Origin: Gimesia algae
GTDB taxonomy: Bacteria; Planctomycetota; Planctomycetia; Planctomycetales; Planctomycetaceae
Direction of reading: 5' to 3'
NCBI RefSeq assembly: GCF_007746795.1
Contig: NZ_CP036343.1
Coordinates: forward strand, 62,001 to 126,000
Length of the DNA: 64,000 nt
Shown: positions 18,418 through 27,247 of the stretch, piece after piece
How the letters are laid out: every line of letters begins with the position of its first letter
Numbering within the stretch: position 1 is the stretch's first letter
Translations under genes and position numbers: made by a program
Notes under the pieces: generated by a model
What the model was told of the DNA's origin: nothing
Database searches by the model: none
What the model saw: only the letters and a program-made list of their open reading frames with translations

Positions 18418-20106
18418 CTACTGGCAGGCCGTTAGCAGGCGTTGTGCGTTGACAAACAGAAACAGGCCGACATCTTTTCGCATCGCTTCCGCGATTTTGT
18501 CGAGTCCTTCACGCTCTTCGTCTCCTACTTTGATGGATTTAATCTGTTCCAGTTCTGCAGCCAGATCATGCAGGGGAAACCATTGTGTCTGGTAATACCG
18601 CATGAGTTCAAAACGCCACCAACTGCGATAATAGCCCCGGATCACCCAATCCTGCAGCGCCCCAACCAGCAGCAGTATCACAAAATCAGCAATCATAATT
18701 CCGAAGATTTTCAGCAGGTTGATCCAGAACGAGTCCAGAATATAAATCAGGTAGTAGATCATCAGGCCGATCGTTCCGAAGATCCCGATGCCCAGTATCG
18801 CAAACGAATAGTGGAAAATTCGGAAACGGGTCCCCACGCCATCGGTCAGCAGTCGATGCCCCAGCTTCTTAGCCCGGATTTCCAGCGAATCGGTCTGTTC
18901 CGGGTCCAGGTCATCTGCGATGCGTTCCAGCACATCAGACGAAATCCGCTCCCAGAGATACAGCGCGATTCCAAAGTCTTCCTGGGGGACATCAAATTCT
19001 CGCAGTACTTCTTCTTCCAGTGAAACCAGCTGGTTCTGACATTCCAGGAAGCTCCGGTCGGCATCGGATTCCCTTTGTGTGCAATAGTCGAAAATCGCCT
19101 GATCGATCATGGCCCGTATCGGGCCCCCTTCTAAAAACTCGCTGCGCTGACTGCGGTATTGATTGATCTGTTCCAGGAAATCAATTTCCTCTTCCGCCCA
19201 GTAAGGCAGGCGATCGTAGTGAGCTTCGATCTCGCCAAATTTTTCCCGCAGCCAGTGGTCGCTGGCTTTCCAGACTGCGGTTTTCAAAATATGCAGATAA
19301 AAAACCAGCATGTGATCAATGCGGTGATCCAGTAGATTGGCTTCACAGGTTTCAAGGTGCTCGCGGAAATCACTAAACGCATCATGTCGCAGCAGTTCGT
19401 CCCACGCCCGCTCGGTCAGGTAGTAGAACCGGTCCGTGCGAATGATCCGCGCCGTGGCTTCCAGCAGTTCCGGAAGACCGTCAGACGCCGGTTGATTGGC
19501 AAAGTACTGACGCAGCAGTTCAAACAGCGCCGGCTCGTCGGGATGCGCCTGCAAGCCTTCCAGTAACCAGTAAGCGAATGAATGTGTCTTTTCCTGCTGG
19601 ACATCAGAGAGGACGGCGAGCGTGTAATAGTCGTAAGGAGATTTCTCTTCTTTTTGCTTGAGATCCTCGAAAATGCCAGGCAGCGATTCCACGTTGATGC
19701 GCTCATGCAATCGCTGGGGATCGGACTGGGCCGACAGGCCATCGCTGCGCTCAACGGGGTGGGCGTCATCCGGCCAGGGAAATGCGCGTGGCTTTACCAG
19801 TTCGGGAGGGAGTTCACCCGACTGCGGATCCTGATGGGTCAGTTCATTGAAGTTCCAGTCGAACTGCAGATCGGGCTGGATACTGGAAGAGCGGGGTCGT
19901 TCGTGATAACGCAACGCATCGTTCAGTCGTTCAAACGCCGCCCGGATATTTTGAAACTCTTCCGGAAACCGTTCTGGCTTAAACTGGCGGATATAGGAAT
20001 TGTATTTTCGTTTCAGGTCGCGCAGGTCATACTCTCCCGACAGACCGAAAAATGCTTCCGGGTCGTCAGGTAACAGACTCCATTGCGGCTCGATGGGGCC
20101 ACTCAT
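18418..20106 (-). CDS. membrane J-like protein A, HPD motif replaced by KPE
   Basis: 562 residues, start ATG 20106 behind GGGGGGAG. Residues about 18-66 form the J-like helices (YDLRDLKRKYNSYIR, FPEEFQNIRAAFERL) with K43-P44-E45 where DnaJ proteins carry HPD. Helical repeats occupy the middle, then membrane helices at about 428-450 and 458-480, and a tail ending AQRLLTACQ. It is paralogous over its full length to 16011-17678, including DRFYYLTE and the LLDHRIDHMLVFYLHILK region. It lies 29 bases after the tail-anchored gene A. Partnership with the HscC-type Hsp70 is inferred from operon structure. Confidence 0.78.
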   Translation of the reverse strand: MSGPIEPQWSLLPDDPEAFFGLSGEYDLRDLKRKYNSYIRQFKPERFPEEFQNIRAAFERLNDALRYHERPRSSSIQPDLQFDWNFNELTHQDPQSGELPPELVKPRAFPWPDDAHPVERSDGLSAQSDPQRLHERINVESLPGIFEDLKQKEEKSPYDYYTLAVLSDVQQEKTHSFAYWLLEGLQAHPDEPALFELLRQYFANQPASDGLPELLEATARIIRTDRFYYLTERAWDELLRHDAFSDFREHLETCEANLLDHRIDHMLVFYLHILKTAVWKASDHWLREKFGEIEAHYDRLPYWAEEEIDFLEQINQYRSQRSEFLEGGPIRAMIDQAIFDYCTQRESDADRSFLECQNQLVSLEEEVLREFDVPQEDFGIALYLWERISSDVLERIADDLDPEQTDSLEIRAKKLGHRLLTDGVGTRFRIFHYSFAILGIGIFGTIGLMIYYLIYILDSFWINLLKIFGIMIADFVILLLVGALQDWVIRGYYRSWWRFELMRYYQTQWFPLHDLAAELEQIKSIKVGDEEREGLDKIAEAMRKDVGLFLFVNAQRLLTACQ

Positions 20107-20134
20107 GAACTACTCCCCCCAGTCGCATGCGAAT

Positions 20135-20806
20135 TTATTGAAAGACCATCTTCGAAATATAATAGGCACAGAGCACCACCAGTAAAACAACAATTGCCAG
20201 AACCGCCTCACCGAAGCCAAAGACATTGCTCGCATCCCGCTTCGAGAGAATATGGCTTAACCAGGGTTTTTCCAGTTGATACAGTTCCGGCAGTTCCTGT
20301 TGAATCGAGTGGGCGATGCGATAGTAATCTTTCGGGCTACGATTACGGGTATCGAACGACCCCTTCCGCGAGGCTTCCATGCATTCGGCACGCCGCTCCG
20401 TTGCTTTTTGAGGAGACGCCGAAACCAGACCACAGAACTGATTAAAAAACTCCGGAAAGCAGTGACGATGCTGTCTGAGCTGTCGAAACGAATCCCGATG
20501 ATCGGCGGCTGCTTTGAGTCGTGAATAGGATATCGCCAGATCCGGGAACTCGGAAATGTCGATGGCCTCGACCTGCGCACGCAGACTTTCATCATCCAGT
20601 TTCCATAAACATTTCCGCAGGGCTTCCATATTTTTCAGCGTCTGCTCTTTGCGTTCAAAAATAGAAAGTGACGCGTCAACAATCGGACGCCCGCCCGTCT
20701 GTGGTTTCAGGAAGTCGTGGCGCAACGAGAGAATTTCGAGCGGCTGCTCCAGCGGGTTCATCTGCAGCAGCTGTTTGACATATTCGGTTTCACGTGAATC
20801 TGTCAT
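20135..20806 (-). CDS. tail-anchored 223-residue protein A of the hscC operon
   Basis: Its ATG overlaps the Hsp70 stop codon (ATGA at 20803-20806), so it is translationally coupled to the chaperone. It shares LQMNPLEQPLEIL at residues 14-26 and overall length with the product of 17725-18396. A C-terminal membrane helix (AVLAIVVLLVVLCAYYISKM) with almost no tail makes it tail-anchored. No enzymatic motif is visible. The tight coupling suggests it links the soluble Hsp70 to the membrane (inference). Confidence 0.74.
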   Translation of the reverse strand: MTDSRETEYVKQLLQMNPLEQPLEILSLRHDFLKPQTGGRPIVDASLSIFERKEQTLKNMEALRKCLWKLDDESLRAQVEAIDISEFPDLAISYSRLKAAADHRDSFRQLRQHRHCFPEFFNQFCGLVSASPQKATERRAECMEASRKGSFDTRNRSPKDYYRIAHSIQQELPELYQLEKPWLSHILSKRDASNVFGFGEAVLAIVVLLVVLCAYYISKMVFQ

Positions 20807-22548
20807 ACCTGGAATTCCTGGTCATCCTCATCGTAACAGAAACCCAAAGCCGCCAGCGCCGTCAGCAGGTTCTGCTTTGCCTGTTCGAAATATTCGGGAT
20901 CCCCCGAAGCCATCGACTGCTCGAAGTAGTCGATCGATGATTCCAGGTCATCGCGCTGAAACGGACTGACTTCTCCAATCACCCGCTCGGCATAACGGAC
21001 CAGATGCTGATTCTTGATGTCATCACGCGGATAAAATTTCAGCTTCTGCAGATTTTTAACAGCGGCATCGATTTCTGATTTCGACGTCAGCTTGGCATGC
21101 TGCGTCAGGACCGTCTTGAATTTCTTACCTGTCTCGGGCACAAAGGCTTCCACTTCCAGAATGCCGTTCATGTCGTAAGTGAAGCGGAGGTGTACCGGTT
21201 TTCCCGAGGGGCCTGGTGGGATGCCCGTCACTTTCATTGTTCCCAGGAATAGATTGTCTTCGACTTTGCGCCCTTCGCCCTGGTAGACGTTGATGGTCAT
21301 CTCGCGCTGATTAGGCTCGACCGTTCCGACCACTTCTTCGCGGGAGACCGGGATTGTGGTATTGCGATGGATGATGGGTAGATAGTAGCCGTTGACCTGG
21401 CGGCGCCCAAATTCTTTAATGACTTCCGTGCCGAGAGTAAACGGGCAGACATCCGTCATCACCATGTCTTCGACGGCCCGGTCATCCTGAATCAGAGCGG
21501 CCTGCACCGCAGCTCCCAATGCAACTACTTCGTCCGGGTTGTGAGTACACAGCGGTTCGACGCCGAAAAACTCGCGAATAAATCCGCGGACGGCTTCCAT
21601 GCGAGTCGCACCGCCTACAAGGATCACACTGTCAAAGTCCTGCGGTGCAATACGCGAGTCGCGGACGGCTTTGGCAATCGGTCGCGCCAGTTGTTTGACC
21701 AGCGGGTCGGCCAGCTCCAGAAACTCATCTCGCGTTATCGTATGAGTGGCGGCATTCTCATTCAGCTCTCCCTGCAGATTGGGAATGCGGATTCTAGCTT
21801 CCGTTTCCCGCGCGAGCGTGCACTTGGCTGCTTCACATTCCTGCTTGAGTCGGGAGACAAGCAGGGGATGCTTGACTTCTGCAATTTCCACCTGCAGATT
21901 TTGTGAATTGAGCACCTTTGCCAGAATACGGTTTGTGAAATCTTCGCCGCCCAGCATACTTTCGCCGGCGGTGGAGATGATTTCCAGCGTGCCTTCGAAA
22001 ACTTCCATCGCCGTCACATCGAAGGTACCCCCTCCCAGGTCGATCACGATCAGTTTTTTTTCGGCCTGACGATCATGAAATCCGTACGTCAGCGCTGCCG
22101 CCGTCGGTTCGTTGATAATGCGGCGGACGTTCAGTCCTGCCAGTTCGCCGGCCTGCTTCGTCGCGTTTCGCTGATGATCATTAAAGTACGCGGGCACAGT
22201 GATGATGGCGTCATGGACTTCCATGCCCAGGTAAGCTTCTGCGTCCTGTTTCAGAGACTGTAGTACCAGGCTGGACATCTCAGTCGCGGTGAAGACATGC
22301 CCGCCGATCTCGACTTTACGATCCGTGCCCATCAATCGTTTGAACACACAGGCGCACCGCTCGGGCTGGGTCACGCGGGTTTCTTTTGCAGCCGAGCCGA
22401 CCAGCACGCGATCATCGGCCGAGATACTGATGAACGAGGGCGTAATTACAGAGCCATGCGCGTTAGGAATGAGCTTGGGCTGCCCCTCTTCAAACACGGC
22501 GCACAACGAATTCGAGGTACCCAGGTCGATGCCAATGATTGGTGTCAT
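20803..22548 (-). CDS. hscC: HscC-type Hsp70 chaperone
   Basis: 581 residues, shorter than DnaK (about 638). The nucleotide-binding domain spans residues 1-358 with IGIDLGTSNSLCAVF (5-19), VIDLGGGTFDVTAME (168-182) and ILVGGATRMEAV (309-320). The interdomain linker MVMTDVCPFTLGTEV (362-376) resembles HscC rather than DnaK. The substrate-binding beta domain is about 367-480 and a shortened lid about 488-575; the tail ends DDQEFQV with no EEVD-like or DnaK tail. Phrases such as VFKRLMGTDR, SSLVLQSLKQDAEAYL and LKFYPRDD match what I recall of Escherichia coli HscC, which works with membrane-anchored J proteins DjlB/DjlC. It heads a five-gene operon with two membrane J-like proteins. The client is unknown. 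No strong ribosome-binding site precedes the ATG. Confidence 0.85.
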   Translation of the reverse strand: MTPIIGIDLGTSNSLCAVFEEGQPKLIPNAHGSVITPSFISISADDRVLVGSAAKETRVTQPERCACVFKRLMGTDRKVEIGGHVFTATEMSSLVLQSLKQDAEAYLGMEVHDAIITVPAYFNDHQRNATKQAGELAGLNVRRIINEPTAAALTYGFHDRQAEKKLIVIDLGGGTFDVTAMEVFEGTLEIISTAGESMLGGEDFTNRILAKVLNSQNLQVEIAEVKHPLLVSRLKQECEAAKCTLARETEARIRIPNLQGELNENAATHTITRDEFLELADPLVKQLARPIAKAVRDSRIAPQDFDSVILVGGATRMEAVRGFIREFFGVEPLCTHNPDEVVALGAAVQAALIQDDRAVEDMVMTDVCPFTLGTEVIKEFGRRQVNGYYLPIIHRNTTIPVSREEVVGTVEPNQREMTINVYQGEGRKVEDNLFLGTMKVTGIPPGPSGKPVHLRFTYDMNGILEVEAFVPETGKKFKTVLTQHAKLTSKSEIDAAVKNLQKLKFYPRDDIKNQHLVRYAERVIGEVSPFQRDDLESSIDYFEQSMASGDPEYFEQAKQNLLTALAALGFCYDEDDQEFQV

Positions 22549-22881
22549 ACGAATGAAGTCTTATATAAAACGCGGGTTTTTCCCCGCCAGGTAGTCTGAT
22601 GGGACGCACGAAAAAAGGTCACCCGATTGTAATCTTACGTCCAGTCATATTCCAGAGCGCATAGCATTTAACCCTAGCGTCTCTCAATCTATTATACCCG
22701 GTCCAAAGCGCCCTGGAGACGCTATAGTAAAACGGGACACAGTCTACAATGAATTTGATTATGTCAGGGATCAAATCAGAAGCATTTTCGCAGTACTTGT
22801 CTGGTTGAGGCAGAAACGGTGCTGAATCTCAGACACCATGATTTCAGAACGGGTTCAATTTCGTCCGGCAGAGGTTGTTTA
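22549..22881 (-). promoter_or_regulatory. hscC upstream region with inverted repeat around a -10 box
   Basis: The 333-base gap carries no gene. On the minus strand a perfect TATAAT box lies at 22691-22696. It is flanked by a perfect 9-base inverted repeat, TAGCGTCTC (22675-22683) and GAGACGCTA (22716-22724), 32 bases apart. No good -35 hexamer is present, so transcription may need an activator or another sigma factor. Closer to the gene, a GCGGG/CCCGC hairpin (22572-22587), followed on the minus strand by TTTTAT, sits in the expected leader and could act as an attenuator or stabiliser. Confidence 0.5.
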
Positions 22882-25848
22882 CTAATCCTGTTTGAACGTC
22901 TCTTTGAGGGCGGCTTTCATTTGAGACCATTCGCTGGCAGAGGCATTGAGCTTGCCGTCCGGGCCAATCAGGTAATAGACGGGAACCGAACTGATTGCCA
23001 GTTGACGTGCCATGTCGGATTGAACGCCGAGATAATTCTGTGCCCAGTTCCATTTGTTTTTCTCGACGAGTCTTTTTGCATCTTCCGGGTATTGATCCAC
23101 GTTCAATCCGACGAACGTCAGCGGCTTCTCTGAAAGCTGGTCGGCGGTCGCCTGGATGTCGGGCATGCTTTTCAGACAGGGAGCACACCAGCTGGCCCAG
23201 ACATGCATCAGGACATAGCGGCCTTTTAGATCGAAGATCGAATGTTCTACGCCGGTGGTGTCTGTGAATTTATACGCATACATACTCTCACCCACGCGCG
23301 GCCCGACGCGACAGGCAACTTCGATCGAACCCAGGTCCTTGTTACCCGCCTTGATATCATCAGTGGTCACCGTCACAGGGATCACTCTGATGCCAACCGC
23401 TTCCACCAGACAGCCCGCCGGTTGTTCATACAATCGCAATACCAGATCATAATCTCCTGGAGAGACACCGCCAATCTGGAGCTGACCCTCGGGGGAGAGT
23501 TTGACGAAGTAGTGTTGTCGCGATCGGAGCCAACTGTAAAAATTCGGATCGAGAACCCAGGATGTTTGCACGGGACCCGCAGGATCAAAGCTCAGTTCCG
23601 GGAAATCTTCAGGTAATGGAATGCCATGATCGCGGCGGATGAGATAATTGAGCGACCAGTTTTTATTCAATGTGGCTTCCCCTCTACCAGTGGCGACAAC
23701 GGTGCCTGTCACAGTCGTTCCTTTGTTTCCCAGTTCCATTGTTTTGTGTTCGCCGGGCTGGAGATCCAGGGACACAGATTGACTGGAAGTGAGTGGTGAT
23801 TCTTCCCAGGGCCCCAGGTAAGCCTGTACGGCGCCCGGGATGGGGGGCAGCTGCTTAAACTTAAAGTGCCCATCAGCATCCGTTTGTGTGTAAAAGGAAT
23901 CCTGAAAACGCGGCTCTCCCAGTTTTCGATCATGTAAAGTCTTAAATAAAATCAATGCGTCTGCAACAGGCTTGCCTGCCTGAAACAGTCTGCCCGAGAT
24001 GGTAGCCCAGGGTTGTAAGGTCAATGTGCCGATCGCTTCCTCCGGCTGTCGGACGATTTCTACAAAACCAGATTCATGCGCGGCGCGAATGCGGGTCGGT
24101 TCGAAGGTGGCGGCGATCTGAAACTCACCTTTTCCTGATGTATTGTCAGGCATGCCCTGCCTCTCTGATTCGCCATTTTGTACGATCGGGACAATCGACG
24201 GAGTACCCACCCGGATCGTCGCATTAGAGACTGGTTTGCCGGAACGATCGATCACCAGTCCCTTCCGGGCGGATGCTCGTTCCAGTGAAAAAGTCTGAGC
24301 GACAGGTCCATCGCCGAGTCCAAACGAAGTTTCGCTGAGCGCGGATCGGTAACCGTCGGCTTCGATACGGATCAGGTGGCGACGGTCATACCAACCGCTA
24401 TTTAAAGTAATCTTGTATTTTCCCGCTTTACCGATCACGAGACTGTCAAAAGAAGTCGACAGAAAGTCGGGACGAAATTCGATGACGGGGATCACGCGAA
24501 ATGTTGTTACCGGTTTCCCTGTCGCTGCATCAGTCACTTTACCGGATGCGATCAACGGGCGATCCAGTTTGATGACATGCCCTTTTTCCGTAGCGACCAG
24601 AGTCACTTCTTTTGCGGCGCAGGACCCGCCATAGATTTGGTAAGTCACGGGATCGTCGGGTGCCCAGTCCCAGACATAGACACCGTTTTCGTCAGCATGA
24701 GTGGGGATGCCGGAATTGAGGACATTGGGATGACGCCAGTTATAGAGTGATTCGACACCATTCCACTTTCTCAAACCCACGTGTGCTTTGGGAACAGGTT
24801 TGCCGCTGGTTTCGACAATTTTCAGTGTGAGAGTTTTTCCCGGTTTCATTGTAAATGTGAGTTCGTCCATGGATTTGCTTACGTCCACGATTTGTCGGAT
24901 TGGTTTGAAGCCGGGGGCCACGACTGTAATCGGATGTTTTCCCGAGGGGAGTGGAATGGTTTCAAACGTTCCTGATTTCCCGATTTCCACTTCATGAACC
25001 GTGGAGCCATAATACGGTTCGTCGTGCCAGATAATGATCCCTTTCGTGATGGGGTCTCCGGCGGTGTTGTAGACGGTCCCTTTCACAGCAACGCCTTGAC
25101 GCAGCACAATTTGAGCGCTGCCGTCTCTGAGCATGGCCGTTGTCAAATTTTGCTGATTCTGCAACTCTCCCCATGCTGAGTCGCTCAAATAATCCGGGTG
25201 CGTAAACTTCAGGCTGAATTTAATATCGTCGCCAGGTCGCTTCGCTGGTGCGATGTTGGTCGACCATTTTCCTGCTTTGTCTGTGACTGCTTCTGTATTG
25301 ATGCTGATGATGGGTTGGGGGCCCGAACTTAAATCTGGCTCGCCTACATTTACGCTCACACTGACTGTCACATCGGGCACTGGTTTTCCACTCGCATCAA
25401 CGACGATGCCACTGATTTTTGTCCCGCGAGCGAGTTGAAATTCAAAATGAGTGGGGATCTTTTTGTCCTCGACTTCAGGACCTTCACCAAAACTCACAAA
25501 TTCAGATACATAATTGAGCCGGCTGACCCACACCCGCATACTCCGGGTTCCGGGAGGCAGACTCAGTTTGGCGACGCCTGCCGCATTCGTAACGAGATCA
25601 GAATTGACAATCTTACGTTTGGAAGACTCATCCAGATAAGCGACATTCGCATACAGCTTTGCTTCCTTGAGGGGTTGACCGTTTTCGTCGGAAACAAGAA
25701 ATTCCAGGCTCCGTTTTGTCTGAGCCACGTGCGCTTTTTCAGCGGCTTTTTCCTGAGCAGGTGATTGAGAGAACGATATTAATAATGGAAGCAGTGTCCA
25801 GAATAAAGTGACTGACGACCGGGCTGTATTCGACAGACGGGATGACAT
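22882..25848 (-). CDS. secreted carboxypeptidase-regulatory protein with C-terminal TlpA-like thioredoxin domain
   Basis: ATG 25848 (MSSRLSNTARSS) has GGAG seven bases upstream; the in-frame GTG at 25854 has none. A signal peptide (VTLFWTLLPLLISFSQSPAQ) precedes about 800 residues of beta-sandwich repeats (ISGIVVDASGKPVPDVTVSV, GLVIDRSGKPVSNATIRV). The last 115 residues are a thioredoxin fold with WASWCAPCLKSMPD (cysteines at about 888 and 891) and the cis-proline segment ISSVPVYYLIG. Family knowledge: TlpA-type domains reduce disulfides outside the cytoplasmic membrane. The long repeat stalk may hold the redox head in the envelope (inference). It stands alone between two promoters. Confidence 0.87.
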   Translation of the reverse strand: MSSRLSNTARSSVTLFWTLLPLLISFSQSPAQEKAAEKAHVAQTKRSLEFLVSDENGQPLKEAKLYANVAYLDESSKRKIVNSDLVTNAAGVAKLSLPPGTRSMRVWVSRLNYVSEFVSFGEGPEVEDKKIPTHFEFQLARGTKISGIVVDASGKPVPDVTVSVSVNVGEPDLSSGPQPIISINTEAVTDKAGKWSTNIAPAKRPGDDIKFSLKFTHPDYLSDSAWGELQNQQNLTTAMLRDGSAQIVLRQGVAVKGTVYNTAGDPITKGIIIWHDEPYYGSTVHEVEIGKSGTFETIPLPSGKHPITVVAPGFKPIRQIVDVSKSMDELTFTMKPGKTLTLKIVETSGKPVPKAHVGLRKWNGVESLYNWRHPNVLNSGIPTHADENGVYVWDWAPDDPVTYQIYGGSCAAKEVTLVATEKGHVIKLDRPLIASGKVTDAATGKPVTTFRVIPVIEFRPDFLSTSFDSLVIGKAGKYKITLNSGWYDRRHLIRIEADGYRSALSETSFGLGDGPVAQTFSLERASARKGLVIDRSGKPVSNATIRVGTPSIVPIVQNGESERQGMPDNTSGKGEFQIAATFEPTRIRAAHESGFVEIVRQPEEAIGTLTLQPWATISGRLFQAGKPVADALILFKTLHDRKLGEPRFQDSFYTQTDADGHFKFKQLPPIPGAVQAYLGPWEESPLTSSQSVSLDLQPGEHKTMELGNKGTTVTGTVVATGRGEATLNKNWSLNYLIRRDHGIPLPEDFPELSFDPAGPVQTSWVLDPNFYSWLRSRQHYFVKLSPEGQLQIGGVSPGDYDLVLRLYEQPAGCLVEAVGIRVIPVTVTTDDIKAGNKDLGSIEVACRVGPRVGESMYAYKFTDTTGVEHSIFDLKGRYVLMHVWASWCAPCLKSMPDIQATADQLSEKPLTFVGLNVDQYPEDAKRLVEKNKWNWAQNYLGVQSDMARQLAISSVPVYYLIGPDGKLNASASEWSQMKAALKETFKQD

Positions 25849-25919
25849 GAGCACGCTCCACGAAAGAGAGGAGTAGGACTTAGTTTACACCGGAATGGTA
25901 TTGAAGTGCCTATAGCTAA

Positions 25920-25946
25920 TGTATAGTTGGTCTTTGAGGATGTCAA
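25920..25946 (-). promoter_or_regulatory. candidate promoter of the TlpA-tipped gene
   Basis: On the minus strand a consensus TTGACA (25941-25946) is followed 15-16 bases later by TATACA/ATACAT (25919-25925), about 70 bases upstream of ATG 25848. The spacer is slightly short, so confidence is limited. Confidence 0.4.
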
Positions 25947-25970
25947 ACAGAATCTATGGGAACAGTTCTG

Positions 25971-27236
25971 TTATCCTGCTTGATCAGTTGCAGTGGCGGA
26001 TTGTTTTTCCAGATAGTCTTTGACATACAGTTCCTGCACAATGACTTTGCTCGCCGCCAGTAGAGGCGAGGCAACCATCGCACCCAGAAAGCCGAACAGC
26101 ACACCCATGATCGCCTGAAACGAAATCAGCAGCGCGGGGGGCAGCGAGACCTGCTGTTCCTGGATGAGGGGCGTGATCAGATAACTTTCCACCAGTTGTA
26201 ATCCGATAAATGCAGGCACAACCAGAGCCGCGGTTGTCGGCCCTTTGGGGAGCGCAATCAAAATCGCCAGACAGAAAGCAATCAGCGATCCGATATTGGG
26301 GATGAACGTCAACAGGCCTGAGATCAGCCCCAGGGTTCCCGCCATGGGAACTCCGATCAGAGCCAGCACCAGCCAAGCACCCAGTCCGGTAATCACCATC
26401 GAGCCAAAGCGTCCCAGCAACCAATGCCAGAGTGTATCGCTCAGTTGAGTCATCAGACCTGAAATGCGGTCCCTGCGTTCCTGTGGAAACAGGATAACCA
26501 CACCATCGCGATAGGTCTGTGGCGAGACTGCCAGGAACAGCCCGACAAACAGAATCAGAACCACATTGACGACGACACCAAAGGTCGATTTGAACATGCT
26601 GCCTACGAACGACATGGCCTGCTGCGCGGGTTGAGTCAGTGACTGAATGCTGTTCTGCGAATTCTTCTCCGCCGTTTTGGAATCATTGTTGGAACCGCTT
26701 TGTTCTTTCTCAGCAGGAGAAGGTTGCTCCGCTTTGTCCTGGTTCGGTTTCTCCTTCTGTGAGGAGAGCATCTGTGCCAGAATGGGTGTGGAGTGAATGA
26801 CGGAACTGATCGACGTATATTCTTCAGCCCAGTTCTGAACCCGATCAATCCCTTCATCGATCTGCTGACGGGCTTCTTCGATTTCCTGGTTGATCTGCAC
26901 AAAGAAAAAGGCAGTGGTCCCAAGAAAGGCGCAAACCAGAAACAGAACGAGCGTCGCCAGACTGGCTTTATAAGGCAGGGGAGTCCACTCGCTCAACTGG
27001 CGGCTGGTATGGTTCAGAAACACCCCGAACAGTACCGCCAGAAACAGCGCCAGAATAATTTCCCATGTAATCACCAACGCTGAGGCGAGAACCACGACCA
27101 CAATCAAAGTTGTAATCGTGTGAGCCAGGGTATGCGAAGAATCGGTTTGCAAATTCTTCACCATGTCGGCATCAGCTCGCGCTCTCGTCTCAGCTTGATT
27201 ATGAACGGACAGATTTTCTTCTCCTGTCTGGTGCAT
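25971..27236 (-). CDS. AI-2E-family membrane transporter
   Basis: 421 residues with about eight membrane helices. The pattern matches the AI-2E/PerM family: paired N-terminal helices (TTLIVVVVLASALVITWEIIL, ALFLAVLFGVFL), a long hydrophilic insert rich in Lys, Gln and Ser (about 145-195), and the C-terminal helices around GVPMAGTLGLISGLLTFIPNIGSLI and LVESYLITPLIQ. Family members export small molecules or ions; substrates vary, and autoinducer-2 export should not be assumed. It starts 12 bases after the manganese catalase stop, so the two probably form an operon. Confidence 0.9.
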   Translation of the reverse strand: MHQTGEENLSVHNQAETRARADADMVKNLQTDSSHTLAHTITTLIVVVVLASALVITWEIILALFLAVLFGVFLNHTSRQLSEWTPLPYKASLATLVLFLVCAFLGTTAFFFVQINQEIEEARQQIDEGIDRVQNWAEEYTSISSVIHSTPILAQMLSSQKEKPNQDKAEQPSPAEKEQSGSNNDSKTAEKNSQNSIQSLTQPAQQAMSFVGSMFKSTFGVVVNVVLILFVGLFLAVSPQTYRDGVVILFPQERRDRISGLMTQLSDTLWHWLLGRFGSMVITGLGAWLVLALIGVPMAGTLGLISGLLTFIPNIGSLIAFCLAILIALPKGPTTAALVVPAFIGLQLVESYLITPLIQEQQVSLPPALLISFQAIMGVLFGFLGAMVASPLLAASKVIVQELYVKDYLEKQSATATDQAG

Positions 27237-27247
27237 GCGGGTGCCTG

